Assembly: GCA_039029535.1 (NCBI GenBank)
Contig: JBCCFW010000165.1
Location: 1 to 17,373, forward strand
Origin: JBCCFW01 sp039029535
Lineage (GTDB): Bacteria; Acidobacteriota; JBCCFW01
DNA length: 17,373 nucleotides
Reading direction: 5' to 3'
The number at the start of each line of letters is the position of its first letter. Position 1 is the first letter of the stretch. A program made the translations under genes and the position numbers. The notes below the pieces were generated by a model that searched no databases, was not told the origin of the DNA, and worked only from the letters and a program-made list of their open reading frames with translations. Shown piece after piece: positions 1 through 7,059 of the stretch.

Positions 1-1056
1 GTCGAGCTCGCGTCCCATCTCCTTGAGACCACGACTGATCGCCGAGATCTCCTGCTGACGATTCTCGCTCTTGCCGCCGCCACCGCTCATGAGCTGGAGG
101 TAGTCGACGACGATGAGGTCGAGACCGACCTCGGCCTTGAGACGACGCGCCTTCGAGCGCATGGCCATGACCGTCGAGCCCGCCGTGTCGTCGAGGTAGA
201 TGGGGGCGCTGTCGAGCCGCTTGTAGGCCTTGATGAGCTTGTTCCAGTGATGGTCGCTCAGGTTGCCGCGACGCATCTTCTGCATGTCGACCCGCGCCTC
301 GGAGAAGAGCATGCGCAGGGCGAGCTGCACCGACGACATCTCGAGACTGAAGACCGCCACCTTCGCGCCGAAGCGCACGGCCGCGTTCTGCGCCGCGGTG
401 AGCGCCAGCGCGGTCTTGCCCATGGAGGGCCGGGCCGCGACGACGATGAGGTCGCCGCGCTGAAGACCCGAGGTCATGTCGTCGAAGTCGTCGAAGCCGG
501 TCGGGATGCCGGTGATGTGCGAGTCGGACTTCTGCCGCTCCTCGATGAGGTCGAGGGATTGGGCGAGCAGCTCGTTGATGCTCGTGAAGCCCGCTGCCGC
601 CCGCTTCTCGCCGATGGCGAGGATGCCCTGCTCCGCCTTGTCGAGGACCTCCTCGACGTTGCCGTCGGTGGTCGCCGCCTGGTTGAGGACCTCGCTCGCC
701 GCCTTGACGAGCTGACGACGGATGGAGTGGTCCCGGACGATGCCCGCGTAGTGCTTGACGTTGATGAGGTGCGGGATGCCGTCCATGAGCTGCGAGACGT
801 ACATCGGTCCGCCGATGGTCTCGAGCTGGCCGCGCTCCTTGAGCTCCTCGGCCAGGGTCAACACGTCGATGGGCCGACCCCGGTTGTCCATCTCGACCAT
901 CGCCTGGAACACCGCCTGGTGTGCCGGGCGATAGAAGTCGTCCGTGCCCAGGACATCGCCGATCTCGGCGAGGTGCCGGTTGTCCACGAGGATCGCGCCG
1001 AGCACGCTCTTCTCGGCGTCGTCACTCTGGGGAAGCTCGACCAGCGTCTGGGACAC
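1..1056 (-). CDS. dnaB: Replicative DNA helicase DnaB, 3' end cut off by window edge
   Basis: This is the hexameric helicase that unwinds DNA at the replication fork and recruits primase. The visible 352 residues hold the N-terminal DnaB domain (about residues 5-105, starting PQSDDAEKSVLGAIL) and most of the RecA-like ATPase domain. The Walker A motif reads AARPSMGKTA near residue 210, and the Walker B region LIVVDYLQLM near residue 315 is followed by the glycine-rich loop and the ENRQQEIS segment typical of DnaB. Bacterial DnaB is usually about 450-470 residues, so roughly 100 C-terminal residues lie beyond the left edge. No intein interrupts the visible part. I chose the GTG at 1054-1056 because GGAGAGG lies five bases upstream and no in-frame ATG is nearby. 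The gene follows the hypothetical gene at 1092-1916 after 35 bases on the same strand, so the two may be co-transcribed. Confidence 0.96.
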   Translation of the reverse strand, partial: MSQTLVELPQSDDAEKSVLGAILVDNRHLAEIGDVLGTDDFYRPAHQAVFQAMVEMDNRGRPIDVLTLAEELKERGQLETIGGPMYVSQLMDGIPHLINVKHYAGIVRDHSIRRQLVKAASEVLNQAATTDGNVEEVLDKAEQGILAIGEKRAAAGFTSINELLAQSLDLIEERQKSDSHITGIPTGFDDFDDMTSGLQRGDLIVVAARPSMGKTALALTAAQNAAVRFGAKVAVFSLEMSSVQLALRMLFSEARVDMQKMRRGNLSDHHWNKLIKAYKRLDSAPIYLDDTAGSTVMAMRSKARRLKAEVGLDLIVVDYLQLMSGGGGKSENRQQEISAISRGLKEMGRELD

Positions 1057-1091
1057 CCGGACCTCTCCGGTACTTCAGTCGGACCGCGGGC

Positions 1092-1916
1092 TCAGGCCGG
1101 GTCGGACAGCTTTTCGCCGGTGCCGCTCACGTCGTCGAGCTTGCTCGTGAGCAGGCTCAAGCCGACCAGCGCCGCGACCGGCAACGACACGACGAAGATG
1201 GCGGTCGTCGCGACACCCTGCACGAGACGGGCGGCCAGGCTCGCCCCACGACCCTTGGGTCGACGACGCTCCTCGCCCTTCCACTCGTAGCGATCGATCC
1301 ACCACTCGCGGGTCAGGCCCTGCTCGGGGAAGTCGCGCGTGAGCTTGAAGTCGTCGCCGCGGCCGCGATGCCGGAACACCGCCTCGAAGGTGCCCTCGGG
1401 CTGGAGGTCGAAGACCAGGCTCAGGTCGCCGGGCGGGAGATCGAGGTCGGCTTCCTCGAGCACCTTGCTGAAGCCGGCAGCCAGGAAGCGCTCACGCTCG
1501 CGGTCGTCGTGGAAGAAGAGACCGCGGTGCACGTAGCGACGACCCTGCTGAGCGTAGAGCTGCGCGTTCAGTCGCTCGTGATCCCAGGGACGCAAGGTCT
1601 CGGGGATGGCGCGCCGCAAGACGTCGGGGTCGGGCTCGCCGTCGACCAGGGCCAGCAAGGTGGCGCGGTTCTCGTCGGCCAGGCGTCGGCGGGCCAAGGC
1701 CGCGCCGTGCTCGGGGCTCACCAGGTACAGCCCGGTGCCGAGCTCCTTCGCGCTCTCGGGGACCTCGGCCTCCAGTCCCTCGCCGCCGATGAGGAGGTGG
1801 TTCCCCTTGAAGAGGTCGGCGTGGGTCGTCGTGACCTCGGAGAGGGGGAGGTGGCTGAAGGTCGCGAGGAACGCGCCCTCGCCGGAACGGGCCTGGGACA
1901 GGCTGAACTTGGGCAT
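1092..1916 (-). CDS. Hypothetical protein with C-terminal membrane segment
   Basis: I do not recognise this 274-residue protein. It starts MPKFSLSQARSGEGAFLATF and is mostly soluble and charged, with a tryptophan- and arginine-rich middle (for example REWWIDRYEWKGEERRR near residues 205-220). One hydrophobic segment lies near residues 233-258 (within GVATTAIFVVSLPVAALVG), followed by a short polar tail. There is no N-terminal signal peptide, so it may be tail-anchored or have most of its mass in the cytoplasm. The frame stays open upstream to 2036, but the upstream part is proline- and arginine-rich, like translated noncoding DNA. ATG 1914-1916 has GGAG about seven bases ahead. It lies directly upstream of dnaB on the same strand. 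No link to replication can be inferred beyond that position. Confidence 0.72.
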   Translation of the reverse strand: MPKFSLSQARSGEGAFLATFSHLPLSEVTTTHADLFKGNHLLIGGEGLEAEVPESAKELGTGLYLVSPEHGAALARRRLADENRATLLALVDGEPDPDVLRRAIPETLRPWDHERLNAQLYAQQGRRYVHRGLFFHDDRERERFLAAGFSKVLEEADLDLPPGDLSLVFDLQPEGTFEAVFRHRGRGDDFKLTRDFPEQGLTREWWIDRYEWKGEERRRPKGRGASLAARLVQGVATTAIFVVSLPVAALVGLSLLTSKLDDVSGTGEKLSDPA

Positions 1917-2150
1917 CGGTGGGCTCCGAGTCCGGTCGAGGGACGTCGTGAACCGCGGCAGCCGGGCTGAGAGGCGCGCCGGGGCGGGGACCGGAATCGC
2001 GAAGTTTACCTTCGGGTCCACATCCGAGCCCAGCACCGGGCAGGAATCACGCCCAGACGCCCGGATTGGCGCCCTTCAGGCCGTCCGGGGCGGTAAGCTC
2101 TGCCGCCTCGTCGGACCCTTCCCGCCCCTCGTCCGGCGACCCGAGAGCCC

Positions 2151-4007
2151 ATGACGGGACCACGATTCAGCAGCCTCGCCCGCTTCCTCTCCGGTCTCTT
2201 CCGCGGCCGGGAGCGCCGCCGCGCCCCCGACCTCGGCGTCGTGCTCGCCGCCAGCGTCGTCATCGGCCTCCTCGCCGGGCTCGGCTCGATCGGCTTCTTC
2301 TTCCTCCTCGAGCTGGCGAAGTACCTCCTCCTCGACCTGCTCGCCGGTTGGCGCCCGCCGCACCCGGTGGGCGAGCCGCCCCACTTCGGCATCGGGACGA
2401 CGCCGTTCCGCCCCTGGCTGCTCCTCCTCCTCCCGGCTCTCGGCGGGCTCGTCGGTGGGCTCATCGTCGCCCGCTTCGCGCCCGAGGCCGAGGGCCACGG
2501 CACCGACGCCGCCATCGACGCTTACCACCACCGTCAGGGACGCATCCGCGGTCGCGTGCCCCTGGTCAAGGCGGTGGCCTCGGCCATCACCATCGGGACG
2601 GGTGGCTCGGCCGGTCGCGAGGGACCCATCGCGCAGATCGGCGCCGGTCTCGCGTCACTGCTCGCCCAACGCCTGAAGCTGGCGCGACGCGACCGGGCCG
2701 TGCTCATGGCGGCCGGGCTCGCCGGTGGCGTCGGCGCGATTTTCCACGCGCCGCTGGCGGGTGCGGTGTTTGCCTGCGAGGTCATGTACCGCGAGCTCGA
2801 CCTCGAGCACGAGGTGCTGGTCCCGTCCTTCATCTCCTCGGCGGTGGCCTACTCGGTCTTCTCCACCGTCTTCGGCTGGGACCCGCTGTTCGCGACCCCC
2901 GACTTCGGCTACCACGAACCCTTGCACTTGATCGGGTATCTCGTGCTGGGCGTCGTCGTCGCCTTCGCGGCCAAGGGCTTCATCCGGCTCTTCGGCCTGG
3001 TCCACGGCCTGTTCGCGAGCCTGCTGCTGCCGCGGGCGATCAAGCCGGCCCTCGGCGGCTTGCTCACGGGCCTGGTCGCTCTCGTCGCGTGGAAGCTGTC
3101 GGACAAGGGGCTCGGCTACGGGGTGCTGTCCTCGGGCTACGGCGTCTTGCAGGAAGGCTTCACCGAACCGGCTGCCATCGGCGTGACCACCTTCCTGCTC
3201 GTGGCCGTCGGCAAGATGCTCACGACCTCGTTCTCCGTGGGCTCGGGTGGCTCCGGTGGAGTCTTTGGACCCAGCGTCGTCATCGGCGGTGCCCTGGGCG
3301 GGGCGGTCGGTCTTCTCGTGGACCGAGCGTTGCCGGCTGCCGAGGTTCATCCCGGTGCCTTCGTCATGGTGGGCATGGCCGGCTTCTTCGCGGCCGCCGG
3401 GCACGCCCCGGTCTCGACGATCATCATGGTGGGGGAGATGACTGGGAATCATCACCTCCTCGTGCCCTCCATGCTGACCTGCGTGGTCGCCTACTTGTTG
3501 GTCGGTCGCGACACGATCTTCGGCAGTCAGCTCCGGGGTCGTCTCGAAGCACCCGCGAAGGCCGGGAACATGATGACGGCGGTGCTCGAGCGCATCTCCG
3601 TGTCCCAGGCGTTGAAGACGCTCGGTGAGCGGCGGCTGCAAGTGGTCGAGCCCAGCACGACCCTGCGTGAGCTCGTCGACCTCTCCGGGCACGACGTGCA
3701 GGATGCCTTCCCCGTTCTCGAAGCGAACGGCGAGCTGGTGGGCGTGGTGGAGGGACGCAGCCTGCGCTTCGCCATGGCGGAAGACCTGGGAGAGCTGGCC
3801 CTCGCCGCGAGCCTCGCCAGCGAGCCGGTCACCCTCTCGGAGGGGGAGCACTTGCTCGAGGCCTTGGAGCTCATGGGGCGGTCGGGTCGGGAAGAGGTGG
3901 TCGTCCTCTCGAGCGGTGAGGAGGGCCGGCCCATCGCCACCCTGTCCCGCAGCGACGTCGTGACGGCCTACAACCGCCGCATGACCGCGGAGCTCGACGC
4001 GGATTGA
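2151..4007 (+). CDS. ClC-family chloride channel/transporter with paired CBS domains
   Basis: This 618-residue integral membrane protein belongs to the ClC family, which moves chloride or similar anions either as a channel or as a proton exchanger. Many hydrophobic helices run from about residue 28 to 455. Family signatures are clear: GTGGSAGREGP at 149-159 carries the gating glutamate (E157, equivalent to ClC-ec1 E148), FHAPLAGAVFACE at 198-210, and GSGGSGGVFGP at 364-374 (the GxFxP anion-binding loop). The C-terminal cytoplasmic part, about 470-612, looks like two CBS domains, which in other ClCs bind adenine nucleotides. By eye, the residue matching the ClC-ec1 proton glutamate E203 is valine 211, the first selectivity motif reads GHGTD instead of GSGIP, and the central tyrosine position is F457. 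This combination could mean channel-like behaviour. ATG 2151 begins the frame without a strong ribosome binding site. Confidence 0.93.
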   Translation: MTGPRFSSLARFLSGLFRGRERRRAPDLGVVLAASVVIGLLAGLGSIGFFFLLELAKYLLLDLLAGWRPPHPVGEPPHFGIGTTPFRPWLLLLLPALGGLVGGLIVARFAPEAEGHGTDAAIDAYHHRQGRIRGRVPLVKAVASAITIGTGGSAGREGPIAQIGAGLASLLAQRLKLARRDRAVLMAAGLAGGVGAIFHAPLAGAVFACEVMYRELDLEHEVLVPSFISSAVAYSVFSTVFGWDPLFATPDFGYHEPLHLIGYLVLGVVVAFAAKGFIRLFGLVHGLFASLLLPRAIKPALGGLLTGLVALVAWKLSDKGLGYGVLSSGYGVLQEGFTEPAAIGVTTFLLVAVGKMLTTSFSVGSGGSGGVFGPSVVIGGALGGAVGLLVDRALPAAEVHPGAFVMVGMAGFFAAAGHAPVSTIIMVGEMTGNHHLLVPSMLTCVVAYLLVGRDTIFGSQLRGRLEAPAKAGNMMTAVLERISVSQALKTLGERRLQVVEPSTTLRELVDLSGHDVQDAFPVLEANGELVGVVEGRSLRFAMAEDLGELALAASLASEPVTLSEGEHLLEALELMGRSGREEVVVLSSGEEGRPIATLSRSDVVTAYNRRMTAELDAD

Positions 4008-4018
4008 GACGGCTGGCG

Positions 4019-4202
4019 TAAGCTAGTTCCCATCCGGAGAGTCGGTCCGCCAGGATTCGCCCGACTGGTGCGTCAGATCGCTGGCCGACGAAAGAGACGT
4101 AGCCGGGTGCTTACGGCGATTGAGGAGGTCTGCGAGATGGCGTGCCAGGCGGGATGAAGCCGCGAGGCAGACATTCTGGATGGGAACTAAGCTAGTTCCC
4201 AT
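4019..4202. repeat. Short inverted-repeat (MITE-like) element or operator array
   Basis: A 12-base end TAGTTCCCATCC at 4024-4035 has a perfect inverted copy, GGATGGGAACTA, at 4178-4189. Together they bound 166 bases. Both ends are flanked by the triplet AGC (4021-4023 and 4190-4192), like a small target duplication. Directly after the right AGC comes another ten bases of the left end, TAGTTCCCAT (4193-4202). This creates a perfect palindrome with 10-base arms and a 3-base centre at 4180-4202, and also a 15-base direct repeat TAAGCTAGTTCCCAT at 4019-4033 and 4188-4202. The inside has no recognisable gene. The element could be a miniature transposable element or a pair of regulatory sites; copy number in the genome would decide. 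Confidence 0.5.
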
Positions 4203-5106
4203 GGAGTTCGGCAAGCTGCCCAGCGTCGACGGGGTCGACTTCACGCTCCCGCACGACGATCCGGCGACGGCCCGTGTTCTCGCTCGCTCGGAGAACGCCG
4301 GCCCTCCGCGGATTGCGATGGGCACCGCAGCTTGGGGCGACGCGAGCTTCGTCGGCTCGCTCTACCCGCCAGGCACCAAGCAGCGCGAGTACCTCCATCA
4401 CTACTCGCGTCAGTTCGGGGCCATCGAGCTCAACACGACCTTCTATGGCCTGAGGGTCGACTCGCTTCGCAAGTGGGCGGAGAGCGCGCCCCGGAGCTTT
4501 CGTTTCTGCCCCAAGTTTCCCGGGAGCATCACGCACGAGCGGCGGCTCCGTCGGGTGGAGGCGCTCACCGACGAGTTCTTCACCGCGCTCGACGTGCTGG
4601 GGGAACGACTCGGCCTGCCGTGGATGGTCCTGCCTCCTCAGGTCGGGCCGGACTCCCTCGGTGACCTGCGCAGCTTCGTCCAGCGCACGGCGCCGCTGCG
4701 TCGCTTCGCCGTCGAGCTGCGTCACCCGGCGTGGTTCTCCGACGTCACGGCGCGGGCCGCGGTGGGGGAGCTGTTCGAGGAGCACGGCATCTCCTGGATC
4801 CTGACCGACGTGGCGGGACGGCGTGACGTTCTCCACTGTCGTCTCACCTCGCCAACGGTGGTGCTGCGCTTCGTCGGCAACTCGCATCATCCGTCCGACT
4901 GGCGGCGACTCGAGGCCTGGACCGAGAGGCTCACCGGATGGTGTCGATCCGGTGTCGAGCAGCTCTATCTCTTCCTTCACCAGCCAGTGGAAGAGCTCAA
5001 CATCGCCGTGGCCGATCGGATCGGGCCGAGCCTGGGCGAAGCCCTCAACGTGAGCGTTCAGGTCCCGCAGCGGGTCGAGGCACCACGTCAGGACAGCCTG
5101 TTCTGA
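4201..5106 (+). CDS. DUF72 (YecE-like) family protein
   Basis: This protein of 301 residues matches the DUF72/YecE family of TIM-barrel-like proteins. The biochemical role of the family is not settled. The family signature GTAAWGDASFVGSLYPPGTK lies at about 41-60, followed by YLHHYSRQFGAIELNTTFYG (about 64-83) and the FRFCPKFPGSITHERRL region at 100-116, which are the usual conserved strands. Later, FAVELRHPAWF and LYLFLHQPVEELN match the barrel C-terminal half. Length is normal for the family with a short N-terminal extension of about 38 residues. The start is uncertain: ATG 4201 is used, but an in-frame ATG at 4180 and a TTG at 4120 are also open, and none has a convincing ribosome binding site. 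ATG 4201 sits in the right arm of a palindrome. The gene follows the ClC gene on the same strand after 193 bases. Confidence 0.88.
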   Translation: MEFGKLPSVDGVDFTLPHDDPATARVLARSENAGPPRIAMGTAAWGDASFVGSLYPPGTKQREYLHHYSRQFGAIELNTTFYGLRVDSLRKWAESAPRSFRFCPKFPGSITHERRLRRVEALTDEFFTALDVLGERLGLPWMVLPPQVGPDSLGDLRSFVQRTAPLRRFAVELRHPAWFSDVTARAAVGELFEEHGISWILTDVAGRRDVLHCRLTSPTVVLRFVGNSHHPSDWRRLEAWTERLTGWCRSGVEQLYLFLHQPVEELNIAVADRIGPSLGEALNVSVQVPQRVEAPRQDSLF

Positions 5107-5141
5107 CACTGTTGCTGGTGTCCTGATCGTCAGTCGTTTTT
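5103..5141 (+). terminator. Weak candidate intrinsic terminator after the DUF72 gene
   Basis: Two competing short stems overlap the DUF72 stop codon: GACAC 5105-5109 with GTGTC 5118-5122, and CTGAC 5103-5107 with GTCAG 5129-5133. A run of five T follows at 5137-5141. The stems are only five pairs, so this is a weak call. Confidence 0.25.
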
Positions 5142-5211
5142 CCCGTCACGCTCAGGGCCCGGCTGCGTCTTCGTTGGGCAGGGCGGTTCTTCGCCACGAG
5201 GCATTCAACCC

Positions 5212-6258
5212 ATGACTCGCCCTGATGGAGGTCACGTGTTTCTCGATTCTCGAGTGTTTCTCTCTCCTGTTGCACGACTCGTGCCGGTGCTCGTGCTCGG
5301 TGCGTCGCTCTTCGCGACGAGCACGCGAGCGCAATGCCCGGCTGCGATCCCCTGTGGTGACGCCAACCTGAGCGGCGCCGTCGACATCCTCGACGCGTTG
5401 CACGTTCAGCAGTCGATCGCGGGGCTCGTCACGCTTCTCGCCCCGGCGACCTGCGCCGACGTGAACCAGGACGGCCAGGTCACGGTGGTCGACGCGTTGC
5501 TCATCGCCCAGTTCTCGGCCGGTCTTCCGGTGGTGCTCAACTGCGGACCGTCCGTGAACCCCACGGCCGGTGGCGCCTACAGCATCACGGGCACGGCCAA
5601 CGGAACGGGCTATGACTTCACCCTGCAGGCGCCGCTGACCGCGACGTCGAACATCTTCCAGTCCTTCTCGGCGCCGGGGCTCCCGACGGGCTCCTCGGCG
5701 GCGGCGCTGACCGCGCAGTGGATCAACACGATCAACACGCAGTCGGCTCCGATCCCTTGGGCTCCGGGCTTCCAGTTCTGGGCCTTCCAGGGACCGACGG
5801 CGACGAGCTTCATCCCGGCCGTGGTCGTGGCGGGGACCCAGGCCATCGCTCCGGGCTTCCCGATCGCGCAGGTGATCGTTCACAACCCGTTGTGCTCGGT
5901 CACTCCCGTCGCGTCGTGTCGCTTCAACGCGATCATCGCCCTGGACTCCGATGGTGACGGCATCGCCGACGGTTACGACAACTGTCCGCACGTCTACAAC
6001 CCGGATCAGGAAGACGTCTGCAGCGACGAGACCTGCTGCGATCCCTGCGAGCAGGCTCAGCTCCAGTCGCTGCACCTCTACGGCGTGCCGCTTCAGGACG
6101 GCGAGCCTTGCTCCGAGGTGCCCGTGCCCAAGTTCCCGTCGGACGAGTGCTGTGACGCGCTCGGGCTGATGGTCGAGGGCGAGTACGGTCCCGATCACCC
6201 CTGCTACCGCGAGGGTGAAGGCGGCGGCGAGGACGGCGATGGTGACGGTCGGAAGTAG
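5212..6258 (+). CDS. Secreted protein with dockerin-type I repeats and a thrombospondin type 3 repeat
   Basis: This 348-residue exported protein is probably extracellular or cell-surface. A signal peptide (hydrophobic stretch about 20-35, likely cleaved after TSTRA, residue 40) leads into two dockerin-type EF-hand loops. These are D50-A-N-L-S-G-A-V-D-I-L-D61 and D83-V-N-Q-D-G-Q-V-T-V-V-D94, each followed by the usual helix ending in AGL. A domain of unknown type fills about 110-240. A calcium-binding thrombospondin type 3-like repeat, DSDGDGIADGYDNCPHVYNP, lies at 245-264. The tail (270-331) is rich in cysteines with two CC pairs and ends in acidic/glycine sequence. No catalytic domain is seen. 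Calcium binding follows from the repeat families; a cohesin partner is not visible here. An in-frame GTG at 5236 has GGAGG four bases ahead and would give an equally good signal peptide, so the true start may be there. Confidence 0.85.
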   Translation: MTRPDGGHVFLDSRVFLSPVARLVPVLVLGASLFATSTRAQCPAAIPCGDANLSGAVDILDALHVQQSIAGLVTLLAPATCADVNQDGQVTVVDALLIAQFSAGLPVVLNCGPSVNPTAGGAYSITGTANGTGYDFTLQAPLTATSNIFQSFSAPGLPTGSSAAALTAQWINTINTQSAPIPWAPGFQFWAFQGPTATSFIPAVVVAGTQAIAPGFPIAQVIVHNPLCSVTPVASCRFNAIIALDSDGDGIADGYDNCPHVYNPDQEDVCSDETCCDPCEQAQLQSLHLYGVPLQDGEPCSEVPVPKFPSDECCDALGLMVEGEYGPDHPCYREGEGGGEDGDGDGRK

Positions 6259-6286
6259 ACCGTCATCCGTTCACTGCTGACTCCAC

Positions 6287-6320
6287 GGAGGTCGGGCTCG
6301 CTGACGCGGGCTCGGCCTCC
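6287..6320 (+). terminator. Hairpin downstream of the dockerin gene
   Basis: Arms at 6287-6301 and 6306-6320 form a 15-pair stem with a TGAC loop. Three positions pair only as G-U in plus-strand RNA and would be A-C mismatches in minus-strand RNA, so the structure is built for the plus-strand transcript. The following bases (ACTTCGGTTGG) are only mildly T-rich. A second small stem around TTCG (6316-6332) overlaps and could serve the converging yqeY transcript. Confidence 0.5.
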
Positions 6321-6341
6321 ACTTCGGTTGGAGCCGTCGCT

Positions 6342-6785
6342 TCAGTCCGCGAGCTGCTTGCTCACCTCGTCCTTGAGCGCACGTCCGTCCACCCGGCCGA
6401 GGTACTTGGCTCGCACGCGACCGATGACCTTGCCGAGGTCCTTGGGCGTGCTCGCGCCAGTGGCTTCGATGGCTTCGCTCACGGCTTCGCGGAGCTGCTC
6501 CTCAGTGAGCGGCTCGGGAAGGTACTCGCTGATGATCTCGGCCTCGGCCTGTTCCGACTCCGCCTGCTCTGCGCGGTCTCCCTTGGTGAAGGCTTCCGCG
6601 GCTTCCCGACGCTGCTTGACCGCTCGCTGGAGCACGGCCATCTCCGCCTGCTCGTCGAGCGGGCCGTCATCAATGGCCTTGCGCTTGAGCTCGGCGACGA
6701 CCATCCGGAGCGTGCCGACACGGGCCTTTTCGCCGGCCTTCATGGCCTTCTTGACGTCGTCCTGCAAGCGATCGAGGAGGGGCAT
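6342..6785 (-). CDS. GatB/YqeY domain protein
   Basis: This 147-residue protein matches the YqeY family, small helical proteins resembling the tail domain of the GatB subunit of the Asp-tRNA(Asn)/Glu-tRNA(Gln) amidotransferase. That tail domain contacts tRNA, but the stand-alone YqeY role is not established. Diagnostic stretches are LLDRLQDDVKKAMKAGEKAR at the N-terminus, VGTLRMVVAELKRKAID near 23-40, a middle coiled region rich in Gln/Glu/Ala, IISEYLPEPLTEEQL near 85-100, and a C-terminal DLGKVIGRVRAKYLGRVDG segment. Length is typical (about 148). ATG 6783-6785 gives the start expected for the family (MPLLDRL); the frame remains open a few codons further to a GTG. It lies downstream of the GroES-like gene on the same strand, separated by 274 bases with two hairpins, so it probably has its own transcript. 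Confidence 0.9.
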   Translation of the reverse strand: MPLLDRLQDDVKKAMKAGEKARVGTLRMVVAELKRKAIDDGPLDEQAEMAVLQRAVKQRREAAEAFTKGDRAEQAESEQAEAEIISEYLPEPLTEEQLREAVSEAIEATGASTPKDLGKVIGRVRAKYLGRVDGRALKDEVSKQLAD

Positions 6786-6830
6786 GACCACTACCACCAC
6801 GTGCCCGAAACCGGGTCAATACGGAACGAA

Positions 6831-6869
6831 GGGCCGTTCGAAAGCACGCCAAAAGGGGCGTTTCGGCCC
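6831..6869 (-). other. Imperfect hairpin in the yqeY leader
   Basis: Outer arms GGGCCG 6831-6836 and CGGCCC 6864-6869 enclose an inner stem ACGCC 6846-6850 with GGCGT 6857-6861, plus two A-T pairs and small bulges. It lies about 45 bases upstream of the yqeY start, in a locally AT-richer stretch. A five-T run precedes it on the minus strand rather than following it, so it does not look like a normal terminator. A leader structure or attenuator is possible; no known riboswitch was recognised. Confidence 0.3.
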
Positions 6870-6899
6870 GAAAAAGGAGGGAAATGCTCAAACTCGATG

Positions 6900-6925
6900 G
6901 GCGGCCGCCCCGAGGGGCGGCCGCC
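6900..6925 (-). terminator. Very strong GC hairpin downstream of the GroES-like gene
   Basis: Perfect 12-base arms, GGCGGCCGCCCC at 6900-6911 and GGGGCGGCCGCC at 6914-6925, enclose two bases. The arms also contain the self-complementary GGCGGCCGCC. It lies about 135 bases past the stop of the minus-strand gene at 7060-7443. No T run follows directly on either strand, so termination is plausible but unproven. Confidence 0.4.
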
Positions 6926-7059
6926 AAGACATCGAGGAACACGCGGCAAGGCTAGGCGGCGTCAGGGTCGTCGTCAAGCGGCCCTCGGGAGACCCCCGGA
7001 AGCGGCCGAATCGGAGTTTTCTGGTCACTCGGAGCCCGGCGGACGGGGCTCGGCGAGGG

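Noticed and set aside
247..1970. Plus-strand open frames across dnaB and the adjacent hypothetical gene
   Set aside because: They are antisense to unmistakable DnaB sequence and rich in Arg, Glu, Leu and Val repeats expected from reversed high-GC codons.
4034..4177. tRNA, small structured RNA or attC site inside the inverted-repeat element
   Set aside because: No T-arm or cloverleaf could be folded by eye, and the ends do not match the integron core pattern ending in purine triplets after GTT.
4023..4325. Minus-strand frame of 100 codons spanning the inverted-repeat element
   Set aside because: It overlaps the start of the DUF72 gene, has no recognisable domain, and is interrupted in logic by both repeats.
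6785..6860. Sigma-54 type promoter ahead of yqeY (TTGGCGTGC on the minus strand)
   Set aside because: The expected GC element at -12 with correct spacing is missing.
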